Of a stretch of DNA of 64,000 bases, positions 26,854 to 39,447 are shown piece by piece. The notes under the pieces are model-generated. The model was not told the origin of the DNA. It did no database searches and saw only the letters and a list, made by a program, of their open reading frames with translations. Source of the DNA: Loxodes magnus (taxonomy: Eukaryota > Ciliophora > Karyorelictea > Loxodida > Loxodidae). Every line of letters begins with the position of its first letter. Positions within the stretch are counted from its first letter, which is position 1. The stretch covers positions 310,001 to 374,000 of the forward strand of contig CAMPDV010000086.1 of the NCBI GenBank assembly GCA_946699065.1. Direction: 5' to 3'. A program made the translations under genes and the position numbers.

Positions 26854-26996
26854 ATGTTGGCAGCACCAGGAATACTAGTAGGTAATCTGGTGCATTGCAT
26901 ACTGATTGCGAGTAGTCTCGCACTAGATTCCACCACAAAAAAGGGTGGATAAACTCGCTTGACAATCCTATCTTGCCCGAGGGTTCTCGCCAGCAT
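26854..26996 (+). ncRNA. Candidate structured RNA with closing stem and four hairpins
   Basis: This short island is much richer in G and C than its surroundings and folds neatly. A closing stem pairs 26854-26861 (atgttggc) with 26989-26996 (gccagcat), seven Watson-Crick pairs and one G-U. Inside are hairpins 26863-26869 with 26887-26893 (7 bp), 26907-26912 with 26917-26922 (6 bp, 4-base loop), 26929-26934 with 26944-26949 (6 bp), and 26978-26981 with 26986-26989 (4 bp, GGTT loop; base 26989 is shared with the closing stem). I do not recognise the family: it lacks tRNA, SRP, telomerase RNA and RNase P signatures that I know. The plus strand is assumed; the complement folds similarly apart from the G-U pair. 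Confidence 0.55.
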
Positions 26997-27201
26997 TATG
27001 AACGTTCAAATGTCGGGCGTGTTAATGACTTAATTACTAATTCTTATTTTGATATTATTCAAGAAATTAAAGTATTAGTTCAAGATTTAAGAATAATTTT
27101 AATAAGCAGATCTCCCATTTGGAGCAGCTAACGCGACTCAATAACAACTAAAAATTCAACAAGAAATATGAGAACACTTCTTTTTATATTAATATTGAAA
27201 T
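26997..27201. other. Short spacer between RNA candidate and motif copy A
   Basis: The first 30 bases remain GC-richer (around aatgtcgggcgtg) and may belong to the RNA candidate's transcript. The rest is AT-rich. I see no gene. Confidence 0.5.
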
Positions 27202-27260
27202 AGCTACGCACCAATGATATGCTACAACCTCTATAATCATATTTTTATTTATTTATAAAA
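27202..27260 (-). repeat. Dispersed motif, copy A
   Basis: On the minus strand it reads GATTATAGAGG, TAGCATATCATTGGTGCG, then AT-rich sequence. It has the same orientation as copy B, about 430 bp away, so the two flank the RNA candidate as imperfect direct repeats. A run of attt units borders it on the plus strand. Confidence 0.6.
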
Positions 27261-27332
27261 AATAAGAAATTTTAGAATAAATATCTTAAATTTAAATAAT
27301 GTATATTAAATTATTAATAAAAATATCTATTT

Positions 27333-28652
27333 TTAATTTTTGAGGATAAAATTCTAGTAAGTACCATTTCTTGTCATCATTATCTCTTCTTTAAATTTTT
27401 TATTTTCTATGCTTTCTATAAATTTTTAAAATCACTCCATTTTAACTTAATGGTAGTGATTTATTGTTAAATTTTATCATCCTCAATCTTTCTTCAAGTA
27501 TTCGTATGTATATTTTTAAGTGACTTGTTCTCCTTTTAATTAATAAAATTAAAAGCCAATTTCTTCAAACTTTCTCAAAATTTCCAGGTAATATTTGTAG
27601 TTAAATTTTTTGATAGTGCTCATTCACTCAAAAATAATTATTATGTTTGGAGAATTACGAATAAGTTTAAACGCTCCTTCTAGTGCTAAAATATCGGTAG
27701 ACTCTAAATCTAGGTGCATGAAATCAATTTATGGCAGTTCGTCATTCTACCATATGTCATCTAGATTTATTGCATAAACCATATGCTTGTGTATTCCTTT
27801 TCTTTTTCTCTCTCTACTACTAAAGTTAATGGTGCTCTTTTGAGTATTAGTCTTCACAATAAACTTTACGAATCCTGCTTTTTCTAAAATAGCGAAGTTG
27901 TATGACTATATTACATCTTATAATCTGTTGTAGTATATTGACATATTGAGGAAAATTTAAATGAAGGGATTCATTTCAAACGATATTAATTAACCTCCCT
28001 TTTACTGATCAAGGAGAGCAGCCATTTTAATAGAGAATACTCCTATGTGAGATCCACATTCTATAATTTTGAAATGAGGCTGAATAACTTAAGAAATAAA
28101 CTGAGTAGTAGCAGGTTCTAATGCGTATTTTTCTTCATAGTCTTTTATTCTCTAAGAGCCCAAATCGCTTTTTTCGTAAAATACTCTTAGTCACTTATTC
28201 CTAAATTTAATATCAAAGAATATCTATAAATCTGGAAACTCCACTTCTTGGAACTTTTTTCATTACTGAGATATGTTAAACTTGTGGTTTTTACTAATAA
28301 ATAAGTTGTTTTCTAGTATTTCCTTCTTAATAACTAGCTATTATTATTTTCTATTTTCTATGGTTTTGATTTATTACTATTACTTATTTAGATAACCAGG
28401 TTAAAACTCCTTTCCAAATGATGAATCAGGTAAATCCGTCTTATTTACTTTATTTTAAATTAGATTGCTTATTTCTTTAATCTTCTCTTGCTAGCTTTAG
28501 TTTGGAAAATTAAGATTCTAATTCTCAATCTGCTTTATTAAACTAATAAGGGAGTTATTATTTAACTAAAAAAAAACAGAAAAACCTAAAATTAGTATTA
28601 GACTAATGAGGGTCAGAACTAGAAGAAATAATAAAATTTTTCCAATTTTCAT
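27333..28652 (-). CDS. Membrane-anchored FkbM-family methyltransferase
   Basis: The ATG at 28652 starts a 439-residue frame with no frameshift when TAA/TAG are Gln and TGA is Trp (for example the W of IIIFEW, about residue 336). Residues 6-29 form one hydrophobic segment, so it is probably a type II membrane protein with a lumenal or extracellular catalytic part, as in the endomembrane system. A Q/K/N-rich stem follows. From about residue 185 it matches FkbM-type, SAM-dependent O-methyltransferases: the glycine motif IIECGSHIGVFSIKMA at about 193, then LISFEMNPF, and later DFMHLDLESTDILALEGA near 307, all typical of the family. FkbM enzymes usually methylate sugar hydroxyls; the substrate here is unknown. 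The stop is placed at TAA 27333-27335, after which the sequence turns AT-rich. If only TGA terminates, the frame would run to 27237. Confidence 0.88.
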
Positions 28653-31145
28653 ATAAAATGATTATTAATAGATAGTTAAAAGTACTTTATACTAATAAAC
28701 CTTTATATTTATACTTTTATAAATTGAAGTATTATTATAAACTCTTTGAAGCTTAATCAATTGTTAATTTGCTTTATTAAATTATTTACAGTTTAAATTT
28801 CTTTAATTATTGCTAGGTTCTTATTTATTAAACTACTAACTTTATTTCCTTTTGATAATTAATTAATAAGAGACAATTCTTTCTTAATTATCTTCTTAGT
28901 TATAAGCTTTCCTTTATAATATATTCCTAATATATAGAAACATCTCAAATATAACTTTAGTAATTATATTTTTTGAAATGCTTATTTATCATTAAACATC
29001 TATGTCTAAAATATTCGATGAAGAATTCTAAAAGATTTTGTTATTTCCCCTTGATTAATGAGATTATAGTAATTTTTGTTTTCTTAGCTTCTTTATTATT
29101 TTTGTTTTATCATTATTACCATTTATTAAGTTTATAATTTCTAGTTTATTATTATATGAGATACTTTAATAATAATTGCTAGTTACTTTTATTAAGCTAT
29201 ATAAGCATTTTATTTAGAAATATAGCTCTTTAATTTAATTATAAAAATAGCATACTTAATAAATTATATCTAAGTCTGTTGGTTTAGAGTTATTATTTAT
29301 TTAATTTATTTCTTTATTAGTGTAATACACTATAATCTTTCTATGTGTAACTATTCTAAAAATAAACTTTAGGTATAGAAAGAGAATCATTACTTTTATT
29401 TATTTTAGTTATTTAGATTTATATAAAGGTGTGTCATTCTAATTAGATATGAAATGCTTTAAGTGTTTTGTTTTAGAAGTGTTTTAGTTTAACTAATACG
29501 ACAGAGAGATAATTTTCTTCCTTTATTTGAACTAGTATCAGTTACAAAGGATTTTATAAGTTGAATGCAAAAAGTTTAGCTTAATTATATATGAGAGTCT
29601 ACCTTATTTTTATAGCCTATTTATAAGTATGATACATTTAATCTACTAGCATTAGAAATCTAAAGGCACTTTATTGATAATATGAATGCTAGAAATAGTT
29701 ATAACTTAGCAAAATTAAACAATAATAATACATCTATTGAAAAACATCTAATTAAAGGTAAATCTCTTAGAGTCTCATTTCAAGTGATTTGTACATTTAA
29801 GCTTTAAAGAATTTAACAAGCAAAATAGAATAATAATTTACCTTAAACACATTAAGCTTTATAATATATAATTAATTTAAATAAAATAACGTAAGCAACA
29901 TCTATCATTTAAGGAAGCTCTTTAAAGCATTTAAGAATAATTAAGCATATTAGGAGTAAATCACCTTAAATTAAATTATACTAATTTAACTAGAAAAGAG
30001 CTATCATTTTGACTAAATATTTTACAGCTATTGCTTAATGTTATCAATAATATACATCATTATACTCTTGTTAGTTTAATAAAACTAAATCAGTGAATTT
30101 AAGTTTAGATATTAAAGAAAAAAATTAGAGTTTGCTTCTATCAAATTAAATGAAATCTCTTAAAAAACTTTTAATGCTAAATATCTTTCAAACTTAAATT
30201 CTAGTAGCAGTAAAGTCTTTGTTTACCCACTGCTATATATAAAGTAATTCTATAAATATCATAGAAAATATTAATCTATGAAAAAATTTCAAAAGATACA
30301 ACTAAGAAAAATAAAAAAATCTTACAATAGATACTCTATTCAGATGATATAACTTAAAATAAAGATAAATAAAATAGAAATAAATAAACTAAGAATATTA
30401 AAAATAGCCAAGCTAAAGATTTATAATAATATTGATCTGCTAGTATTTATTGACTATTTAAAAAAATTAAAAATTGAATCTAGATTTATTTAGTAGTTTA
30501 ACTTGATTGGAATACTTTTAAGTAACTAATGAAGTATTTATTAGATTTATTAAAATAATTTATTAACTTCATCTAATTCCATCAATTGATTCCTTATTTT
30601 TTAACGATGTTCCTTTTATTCAATATATCTTTTAGAAATTTTTTATTAAATTTTACGTATTTTTAAGTTATAAAACTTTAAAAATACCTTAGATTTTTAA
30701 ATTTATAGTGTATGAAATATTTAGTGTAAATTATTAAACATTTATTATATTTCTAGTTGCTAACTAAAAATTATTAGAGACTATTTAAATTTTAAACCAA
30801 TTTACAAATAAATTTCCTTTTATTTAATACTTTTTATTTAAAAGATTTTATCCTAATTAATTTTATATATTCATAATTATTAATTTATTTTTATTCTCTT
30901 TTATTTTGCAGTTTATTTGCTAATAATTCATTATTTTACTTGATATTCTATTAGTCCTATATCTAAATTTCATTTATGCTTTTTGTTTATATTGCTTATA
31001 TAATTATTTATTAAACTTACTTAGTAATTTTATTGCAATTCTGGCGAATGATTAGAATTAGATTTTCTGCTTGCAATTTACTAGAATTTTTTGCAAATTT
31101 ATTATTAGCTTAATATCAGATGAGCATATAAATCGTTTAGCATGC

Positions 31146-31191
31146 AAAGGAGATAAATGTAGCTAGCAACTCTAGTAGAATCATCTCCTTT
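31146..31191. repeat. Inverted repeat followed by a T run
   Basis: The arm aaaggagat (31146-31154) is perfectly complementary to atctccttt (31183-31191), with a 28-base loop containing tagctagcaactctagta, and five T residues at the right arm. It could be a small hairpin RNA ending at a polymerase III-like T run, or chance. Confidence 0.35.
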
Positions 31192-32105
31192 TTATTTGAT
31201 TTCATAATTAAATTAATTAAAACCTTAATCTTAATATATTTGCTTAAATAATTAGATTTCTTTAATATTTTTTAAGAGCTGTAATCAAAAGACAACTAAA
31301 TGAGCTATTTGAATTAAATAATGCAAATATATCTAATATAACGCAAAATTTATTAAAAAGATAGCTATTTATTTATAGTTAAATTAAAGTTTATCTATTT
31401 GTATACCTTTGGTATATAAATAGTTTTGTTTTCAATGATCGTTAAATTGAATCACAGATAGTTATTTTCAAATGTTTGCCTCTTTTTAAGAACTAGACTA
31501 AACCATTTACTATTTACAAATGCATTTTAGTTTTGCTTACAATTAAATAAGTATATGATTCTTAACATTCAGCAATATATTATTCGGTTAGATATTCATT
31601 TAGAAAATTAAGAATTCTTAAAGTCTGAAATTTAAATAGCTTTAGGTATTTTTTCTTAACTTATTTCACATAGAATTAAATTAGAATACTACAAAATCTT
31701 TAATACCTTAGAATGATAAGCATAAATATAGGCTTTATTGTAAAAATTTAATTTTTATTTGTTTCTATTATTAAGATAATTAAAACTAAAGAAAGTTATT
31801 ATAATAAGTGATGGTATAAACTCTTATTAATCTAAAAAACTGGCTTTTCATAGAAACACTAGCTCCCTTAAGCAGTTTAAAAAGTACTAAACTTTATTAT
31901 TTTAATTATATTTTTCACTAAGTTAGCTAAGTTTATTTTCTTATTTATTAAATTGCTATTAAGTATTTTCTAAGATGCTTCTAAAATATCTTGATGTTTC
32001 AGATACTAAGAATAAAAATTATCTTATATATTAATTTTTTAATTTTAATTATATAGGTTCATAACTTAATAAAGTAAAGAGATATACTCTTTAATGGGAA
32101 AATTA

Positions 32106-32130
32106 ATCAAATATCATGAAGATATTTGAT
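32106..32130. repeat. Perfect 10-bp hairpin
   Basis: atcaaatatc (32106-32115) and gatatttgat (32121-32130) are perfect complements around the loop atgaa. Outer aaaattaa / aattaatttt segments extend the pairing with a bulge. Its AT-only composition makes chance plausible. Confidence 0.3.
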
Positions 32131-35100
32131 TTATGGAATTAATTTTGCATTCTATTAATAAGTTTATTATTCAACTGTCAATTTAATATTTTAGATAATG
32201 ATTATAATAGTTCCTTAAAATCCTAACTATTAAGCTACCATTTGCTTAGCATCAATCAATAAAACAGCAATTTAATAAGCTGTAATAGTCAATTTATATT
32301 TGTAGCTTTTACTAATTATAAATGAAATTATTAGCATATGATTATTGTTTGCTACTTAATGCTTCTTTCTATATCCTTCTTTACTATTTCTATTTAATTA
32401 AAAATTTGGAATTTTCAGTCATTAATAGCAATAAAAGTACAAGGAATTAATAAGCTAAACTTTGCTTTGCTACTAAACTATTAATTTGTAGCTTAATTGT
32501 GTGTTATAAGGTTTTCTTGAAGTATTAAAGGTAAAAGAAAAATAAATAATTAAAAGCTTAGGTATCTATAATATACCAAGAGCTATTTATAAAGTTTATA
32601 CTTACAAATATTTTATTAAAAAACATTTCTTTTCACTATTTCTCTTTATCTGAGTATATAATAACTAGAGCATACAAAGACGAATATAAGTTTAAGTTTG
32701 GAAGTTTTAAAATAAATCTATTTATTAATGAATTTAAAGCTAAAGTACTTATTTATTCTTTACTATCTGTGCTTATTAGTTTATCAATGCACTCGCTTTT
32801 ATACTTATTTAATATATCTTACAGTTTTATAAAATGATTCTAGCTTTTATGCATTCTTTGTTTAATTTAGTCTGAATAAATTATTATTTAGTTAAATAAT
32901 AAAAATAAGAGTATTACCATTTAAAATTAAGAATGGAGGTTTATTAAAGGTATGCTCATTTTATTTTAAATCTCATAATTAAATTAAACAGAAAGTCTAT
33001 TAATATTGGCTCTATTAAGCTAAAGTTCATCCATAAACTTACATAGATAAAAAGAAATAAACAGCAAGTTGCTTATTTATCTTAGAAAAGTATTATTTAC
33101 AATGAAGTTCTATAAAATTACATATAATAAACATATTCTTTATTATTTTAAAGCTGTTCAGGAAGAATTTTCAATTATAAAATATAAAAATGTATTTAGT
33201 AGTAATTGAATACATTCAAATAACTATTTAAATCTTATAATATAGAAATAAAATTTTATTAATTAAGTATTTTAGTAGCTGGGAGATACTCAAGCAACTA
33301 ATTAAAAAACTAAATCCTTATTTTATTTAAATAGCATAAGGACATAGATTTCTAGATGAGCTTCAAATATAACTTAAATTTATTTATATAGACTTCTATT
33401 TCACATAAATTGAAAAAGTTACTTAAAGCTTTATTATATACATATAATGAAGTATTAAGTTTAAGAATAATAATAATAATAGAGGTTATTAATAGCTTAG
33501 GATTTATCTATATTAAATTTAAAAAAAAAAAGATTGAAATATGTATAATGATTGCTCCTAGAAACAAAACTTTGAACAAAGAATATTAAAATACTTTTTA
33601 GTAGATAATTATATATTAGTTGTACCATAAAATATATGATTTTTATATAAAAACTAATAAAAAATTATTAAGATTATGATTTATAAATATTAATCTCAAA
33701 AATAAATTTAGAGAAACGCTTTATTTTTATTCTAAAGAATTGTTTATTCTTAACTATAAAGTTAAAGTCTAATAATTTTAAGCTTAAATTAATTTGATTG
33801 AAAAATGTTAAATTTTAGTTAAGTTTTATAATTTTGAAAGAATATTCTTTTTAAAGGATTGTAAGCTTATTTAATTAATCTGATCTTCTTTTAATGGGGA
33901 TAAGTAGAAAAACCAGATAATTAAAGGTTTATTATATAATTCTTTAAGCTTATATTTATTTATTTAATTTTTATATTAAAGGTTTGATTCATTTATCTTA
34001 TTTATAAATTTAAACTTAAACAGTTCAACAAAAACTCAAAGTTTAATATATTCATTATACTCTTTAATTAGCTTTCATGAACACTTCATAAAATCTTCTA
34101 TTGCTTTTAAACACTATTCTGTTCATCTGCTTTAGAACTGATTTATCAAAGTCAATTGAAAAGATTTAATTTTAATTAATTGCCTTTTATTACAATATTA
34201 GTTCTTATAAGTTCTAATCATTCCAAAAATTATTTTGTATACACGCTATTTTATCTATTTCAACCTACTTTAATAATAGTTTTTCAAATTTAATTAAGAG
34301 TTCTTAGTAGTTATAAGTAAATACAACTACTATCATTTAACTAAATCAAAAATGCTAAAAACTGAGAAATATTTGTCTTCTACCTATTTATTTTTTATTT
34401 AAATTAAATCTTTTAGTTGACTGATAGAAATTTTTAATCTCTTAAAAAATTTGTTCATATATAACTAAGCCTTATACTCTGTAAAAAGGAATGCTCACAT
34501 TTAATTAAGCAGTTAATTTTTGGTTTTAATTTTTATTTCAGAAATTTATTCTAAAATAATTTTTTTAAAAGAAACTAGTAAAATAAAATTTAAATTTTAC
34601 ATTTAAGTTAAATTTTATCTTCATTAGTCTATCTATTTTTCTTTTTTTTGTATTTTTTCTCAAATAAAAAATTTCCAGAATTAAAAAATTTCTTTTCAAT
34701 TTCCTAGAAATTTATTTTTCCCATCTTAAGCGCGAATTTTAGTACAAAGAAAAGATGTCTAAAAAAGTTAATAAATAATCCATAATTTTATTTATTCATA
34801 GATGAGTAAAAAGTTTTCAAACCTTTAAATTAAATTCTAAAATTAATCTTAATTTGTTTCTTTAGTTTATTTATTTCTATTTTATCTATAAAAGCTTTAG
34901 TTAAATAGGGTATCTATTAGCATGCATTAAATAAACATAATAATTTCTTAGGTACAATAAATAAAAATTTCTTGAAGCACGTTAATTGTAGAGTTGCTAA
35001 TAGAGTGAAAATAAATTACTCTCTTAAGATATTATATTAGACTTTATGCTTAATTTCCTCTAATCCTCTAATAAATCAACATAATACTTAAATTATTTTA

Positions 35101-35523
35101 AATTATCAATCAATTTAAATACTTTATTCATATATAATCCGATCTGTTTAAATTTAGGAATCACTTCTTTTAAAAACATTTCAAAAATTTATTCTTTTTA
35201 GCTTTCTGAAAAAACTAAAATTAAATTATTTAAGTTTAATCAAATGATTAAGGCATTTATTGAAAAATAGATATAAGCACCTTATGAAATATTTCTTAAT
35301 TTAAAATAAATTTAACTTTATAATTTAGCTTTTATAATTACTTTAATCTTTTTCAACTATTATTAATTTAATCTTATCTATTATCCTTCAAATTTATTTA
35401 ACTTACCATAAAAAGATAAAAAATTATTATATTTTAGTCCCTTTTTTAAAGCAAGCAAATTAATTAATATAAAGCAATAGTTAATTTAATCTATTAACTA
35501 AACTATTTATTAATTATAATAAA

Positions 35524-38500
35524 ATGTTTATTCTATTTCTTATCTTTTTATCTTTAGATTAAACCACTTCAGTTAACTTACTTCTAGTCAGCTCTCCTTA
35601 TACCATTCCATAGATGCCTCAATATGTATGATATACAATAGATAAGTACAGTGATTATAGTGCCATTCCTTTATCCTTATAGCAAAACTTTTAAATCTAA
35701 GATATAGAAAATAAAATAAAAAATTATAGCATTAAAATGATTCTAGACATCACCTTTAATGTCTATTATACCTATAAACTAAGCTAAATACATTGCTTAC
35801 ATTTAGTAGGTTATAGAACAGACTAGTAATTCTTTAAAGAAAATGTGTATTGAATTATGCCAAGCTATCAGTAGGAAGGATAAGCGCTATAACTTTTATT
35901 AGAGAAACTAAAGTTTAAAGAGGTTTCGTTAATATATCAATAAGAACAAAGATTTTATAAAGCTCTTGAGACTTTTGATACTAATAAAATAAAGGTAACT
36001 ACCACTGTTAATATTCCTCTAAATTCTTATTATGGATTAAATTAAACTTAATGCTACAACTAATAAATATAAAATACTACTAGATAATAAATCGCTAGGA
36101 TGCTAAGACTCTATGCTACTCCTGTAGTTTTAATATAAGCAGATATTTGTTGATAAGCTTTCGCTATGGCTTAAATTGACTATTTATAAATTACAGCTGA
36201 TAAATACGTTTAGATATTAGGATTAGAATCTTCTTATTTGATGAATCCAGAAGTAACTTAACTAGTTTAATCGAATACCTAATTTCATATCAGTGTTCTA
36301 GACGACGGAGTTATTGGATTATCTCCGAAAGGATTTATTCCGAAATCCTATTTCGAATTGACTGCATACTATACGACACTTTCCTTAACTTTTATTTCGT
36401 AAGTAAGCTACTTTACCAATAAGCAAATGCTCAAATAACTTTTTAATCAAAATAATCAAATAAAGGCCTAGTTTTCTGTTTATAATAACTAGAAAGGATA
36501 GCCTGATGAAGTGTTTCAAATATCTTAGGATCAGGTAATATAGAAGAATTCAGTGCTATATCCAGGACAAACTTACACTCCACCTGATAATTTTTATATA
36601 GATTTTTCTTATTCGACTAACTCTAACGGATCATAAATGACTTCGGCTTAATCGATTCTTTAATTACCCTCTTATCACATTCCTTGTGTAGTTTCTTACA
36701 TAAACACAGAAAAAATAATACCAGGATAATCTTTACTTAAAGAGAATCCACTGTCCTATGGTTGGTTGGATTTCAACTTAAATTTTACTTTATAAGTACT
36801 TACAGATAATAAAAGTGATATAGGGATTAGCCATTTAGCCTCTTTGATTATATCAAATTGAGGTCCAGTTTATTTTACTTTCTAATAACTTGGAATTAAT
36901 ATTCCTTATATTATTGCAAGTAAAGAAGATCAACTTAACAACACCAACCTCTATAGTAATGTTCTAGATAACTACATTTCCTGAAATTGATTTGGTATAA
37001 TGTACCTCAAATTAACTGAAAAAATGAATTGAAATAAAGTTGGAATTGTTTTCGAAGATTTCGAGCCTTCAAATCGATAAATTTGAAATTTTACCATATA
37101 AAAACTTTAAGAAACTTAAAGAACTGTAATGAACTCTTATGATACTACTTTCATAAAAGGAGATGATGTATGAAATCTTCAAGTATATGAACAACTTGCA
37201 AATCAAATCATGCAAAGGGAAATCAAAATTATATTTTCCTCACCTGCTGCTAATTTTATTTGGTTTTCAGTAGATAAACTAATGGAACTAGGATGGTAAG
37301 AGGGAGATACTAATTTTGTGCTTTTATATAATGCTTATAATTACGAAGCTTAAATTTAGCCTGAATTACTCAAAGCTGTAAGAAGACTTTTAAATGGTTT
37401 AATGACCATAACTCCAATTGAGTATGTAGGAGAAGAAGGCTAAAAATTACTAGAAATACAAGAGTAATGTAATAGCTCTATTCATTTCACTTCCTGCTAC
37501 TACTTAGAATAGCCAATAATATTAGCATATGGCCTTTAGCAATGCATAGAAGAAGGCTTAGACTACTATATTCCTGCTAATCTGATTAAAAAAATGAGAA
37601 ATAAGAAATTTATAGGATGTAGTGGAAGTATAAAATTTGAAAAAAATAGCATCTTTAGAGATAATCAGAACTTCTTCTTTATGAATAATTACTATGATTC
37701 TAACTGGAATCTATATCTTGTACCTTATCTTGAATACTGCCAAACTTGTGCTATCGTTTGAACTAAACATAATGAACCTATTTGAAATGATAATACAACT
37801 AACATTCCTAAAGATTCATTTTAATTATATAATGAAAACTGTGATTTTACAGTACGGAGAGTTAAAAAATATGAGAGAGGATACAACGCAATAATAATAT
37901 AATAAGTAATACTATTTAGTATAGCTTTGCTAACTTCACTTTTTGGATTTAAAATATGAAAATCTAGAAAATAGGAAATTTTGAGCAAAGAAGTATGAAT
38001 GACAAGTGAAGATGAATTCTTTTCATAGATACTTTTTATTTAATTTGCCTAATACATTTTATTAGGACCTGATTTAAGACCACTTCTATACTAAATAGAT
38101 TCTGTTTAGTCTATTTCGTTCAGTTATTTGACAACGAGAGTAACAGATTTAGCGTTCTGAGCTATAATAAACTTATGAAGTGGTTTCGGTTTCTTAACAG
38201 TATTATTGGGAATAGCTTTTCTATTATAATTTGAAGTTAGATTTAAGAATAGCTGAATACTTAGAAATATAGGAAAACTAACTTTTAAATGCTCTCCAGC
38301 TTTGATAGAAATTACTTTTATACCAGTAATTTTCTTACTAGCTTAAATAATGAGATGTAGTTATGGAAGGGATAATAATCTAAGCTTTCAAATACAACTT
38401 TCAGAATCCTTTTTAGACTTAGATTGTTCCAAGTAGTGTCTTTCTTAGCCTCATATAATAACTATAATATTTAGTAATTTAGCTTTATTTTTCTATGTTC

Positions 38501-39447
38501 CACTAGTTATATTAATTCGTCCACATTGATAGGAACTTCAGAAAGACACCATTAACATAAAGTAGAAGACATGATTCATAATTCTAAAGACTTTGATTTA
38601 GCAATTTCTAGTACTTATTAACTAGATACTTATAGAATTCTATCCTATTAGTCATGCTATCATATACTCTATTACCTTCTTTACTTTTGCTCTTCTAGTT
38701 TTAATAAAAAAGGTAATTACTTACTAGAAAGTTAACTGACTATAGTTTATTCTTCTTTTACTAGTAGCATTAGTAGGTACTATATCAGGAATATCTATAA
38801 ATGCAAGTGATAATCATAGAATTACTTTGCAAGTAATACTTTTAGTAGGTATAGTCATCATTCTAATTATAGGGCTAGTAGTCACGTCTAGGTATAAAAA
38901 GCTGCTAAAATAAATAGAACCTGATTTAGTTAATTTGTTTAGGTTTTAATATAAACTAAGGATAGATCCTACCATTCTAAAGCAACATATCCAAGCTTAA
39001 AACTAAAGGCTGCAAATATCAACAGATATGCTACTATCAAATGCAATTGAGGCAGAGGCAGTAGATAAGCAAAGCATAGAAACTTAAAAATTGCTTATGC
39101 AACTTAAAAGAAAATAGTAGTTAATGAGCATTAGATCTAGGGAAAGTAAGCTAGAAGTCTAAGAAAACTAAGAAGAATTTTAATCTAACGAAAACACAAG
39201 CAGAGTAAACAAATCAAATATCACTAATACAACTATCATTGATAAGACTTCTTAAGATGATTTTACTTTCAATAAGAGTAAGGTAGCTTAATATAAAGAA
39301 TAGAAATAAAAGGGAAATAAATAATCAAGTTATAATTTTAAAGAAGAAGATTTAGAATAACAGGCTAATTTACAAAGATTTATTACAATAAATTAAAGCA
39401 TTAATTAAATAAGCTTTCCTAGTTAAAAAGTCTAAACAATAAAATAA
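35524..39447 (+). CDS. Receptor with Venus-flytrap-like ectodomain and multi-pass membrane region (plus copy)
   Basis: The ATG at 35524 opens one frame of about 1307 residues without a frameshift. Residues 1-22 are a signal peptide (MFILFLIFLSL...). Residues about 25-735 form a large ectodomain. Near residue 502, MNWNKVGIVFEDFEPS resembles the ANF/periplasmic-binding fold of class C GPCRs. A Cys-containing segment (YCQTCAIVWTKH, about 736) leads to eight or nine hydrophobic segments between about 783 and 1125, with a Cys-rich loop (CSYGRD ... CSKQC) as in seven-pass receptors of this type. The C-terminal tail is hydrophilic and Q/N/K/S-rich, likely cytosolic. It aligns end to end with the minus-strand gene at 41937-45773. 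TGA is read as Trp many times (for example 37759, 38158, 38254, 38527). The start is supported by the signal peptide in both copies. The end is uncertain: TAA at 39445 is chosen because coding character stops there. The ligand is unknown. Confidence 0.88.

Larger units (their letters stand above)
28653..35523. other. Long AT-rich interval, no supported gene
   Basis: About 6.9 kb of sequence dominated by taatta, aagctt-like and atttaaa words. Since nearly every codon is sense, open frames exist throughout but none shows a domain, an alignment partner or consistent codon pattern. The only structures noted are two inverted repeats, annotated separately. The first tens of bases would hold the methyltransferase promoter and the last part the promoter of the plus-strand receptor; I see no distinct motif. 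Confidence 0.5.

Noticed and set aside
26854..26996. SRP RNA, RNase P RNA or tRNA
   Set aside because: The expected conserved loops and boxes of these RNAs were not seen, and the layout of four short hairpins within a closing stem is not a tRNA cloverleaf of normal size.
27020..27190. Protein-coding reading of the spacer after the RNA candidate
   Set aside because: It is open, as almost everything is under this code, but shows no domain and overlaps the GC-rich structured part.
37694..37894. Plus-strand standard-code frame inside the receptor
   Set aside because: It is out of frame with the receptor, whose reading is fixed by the paralog alignment.
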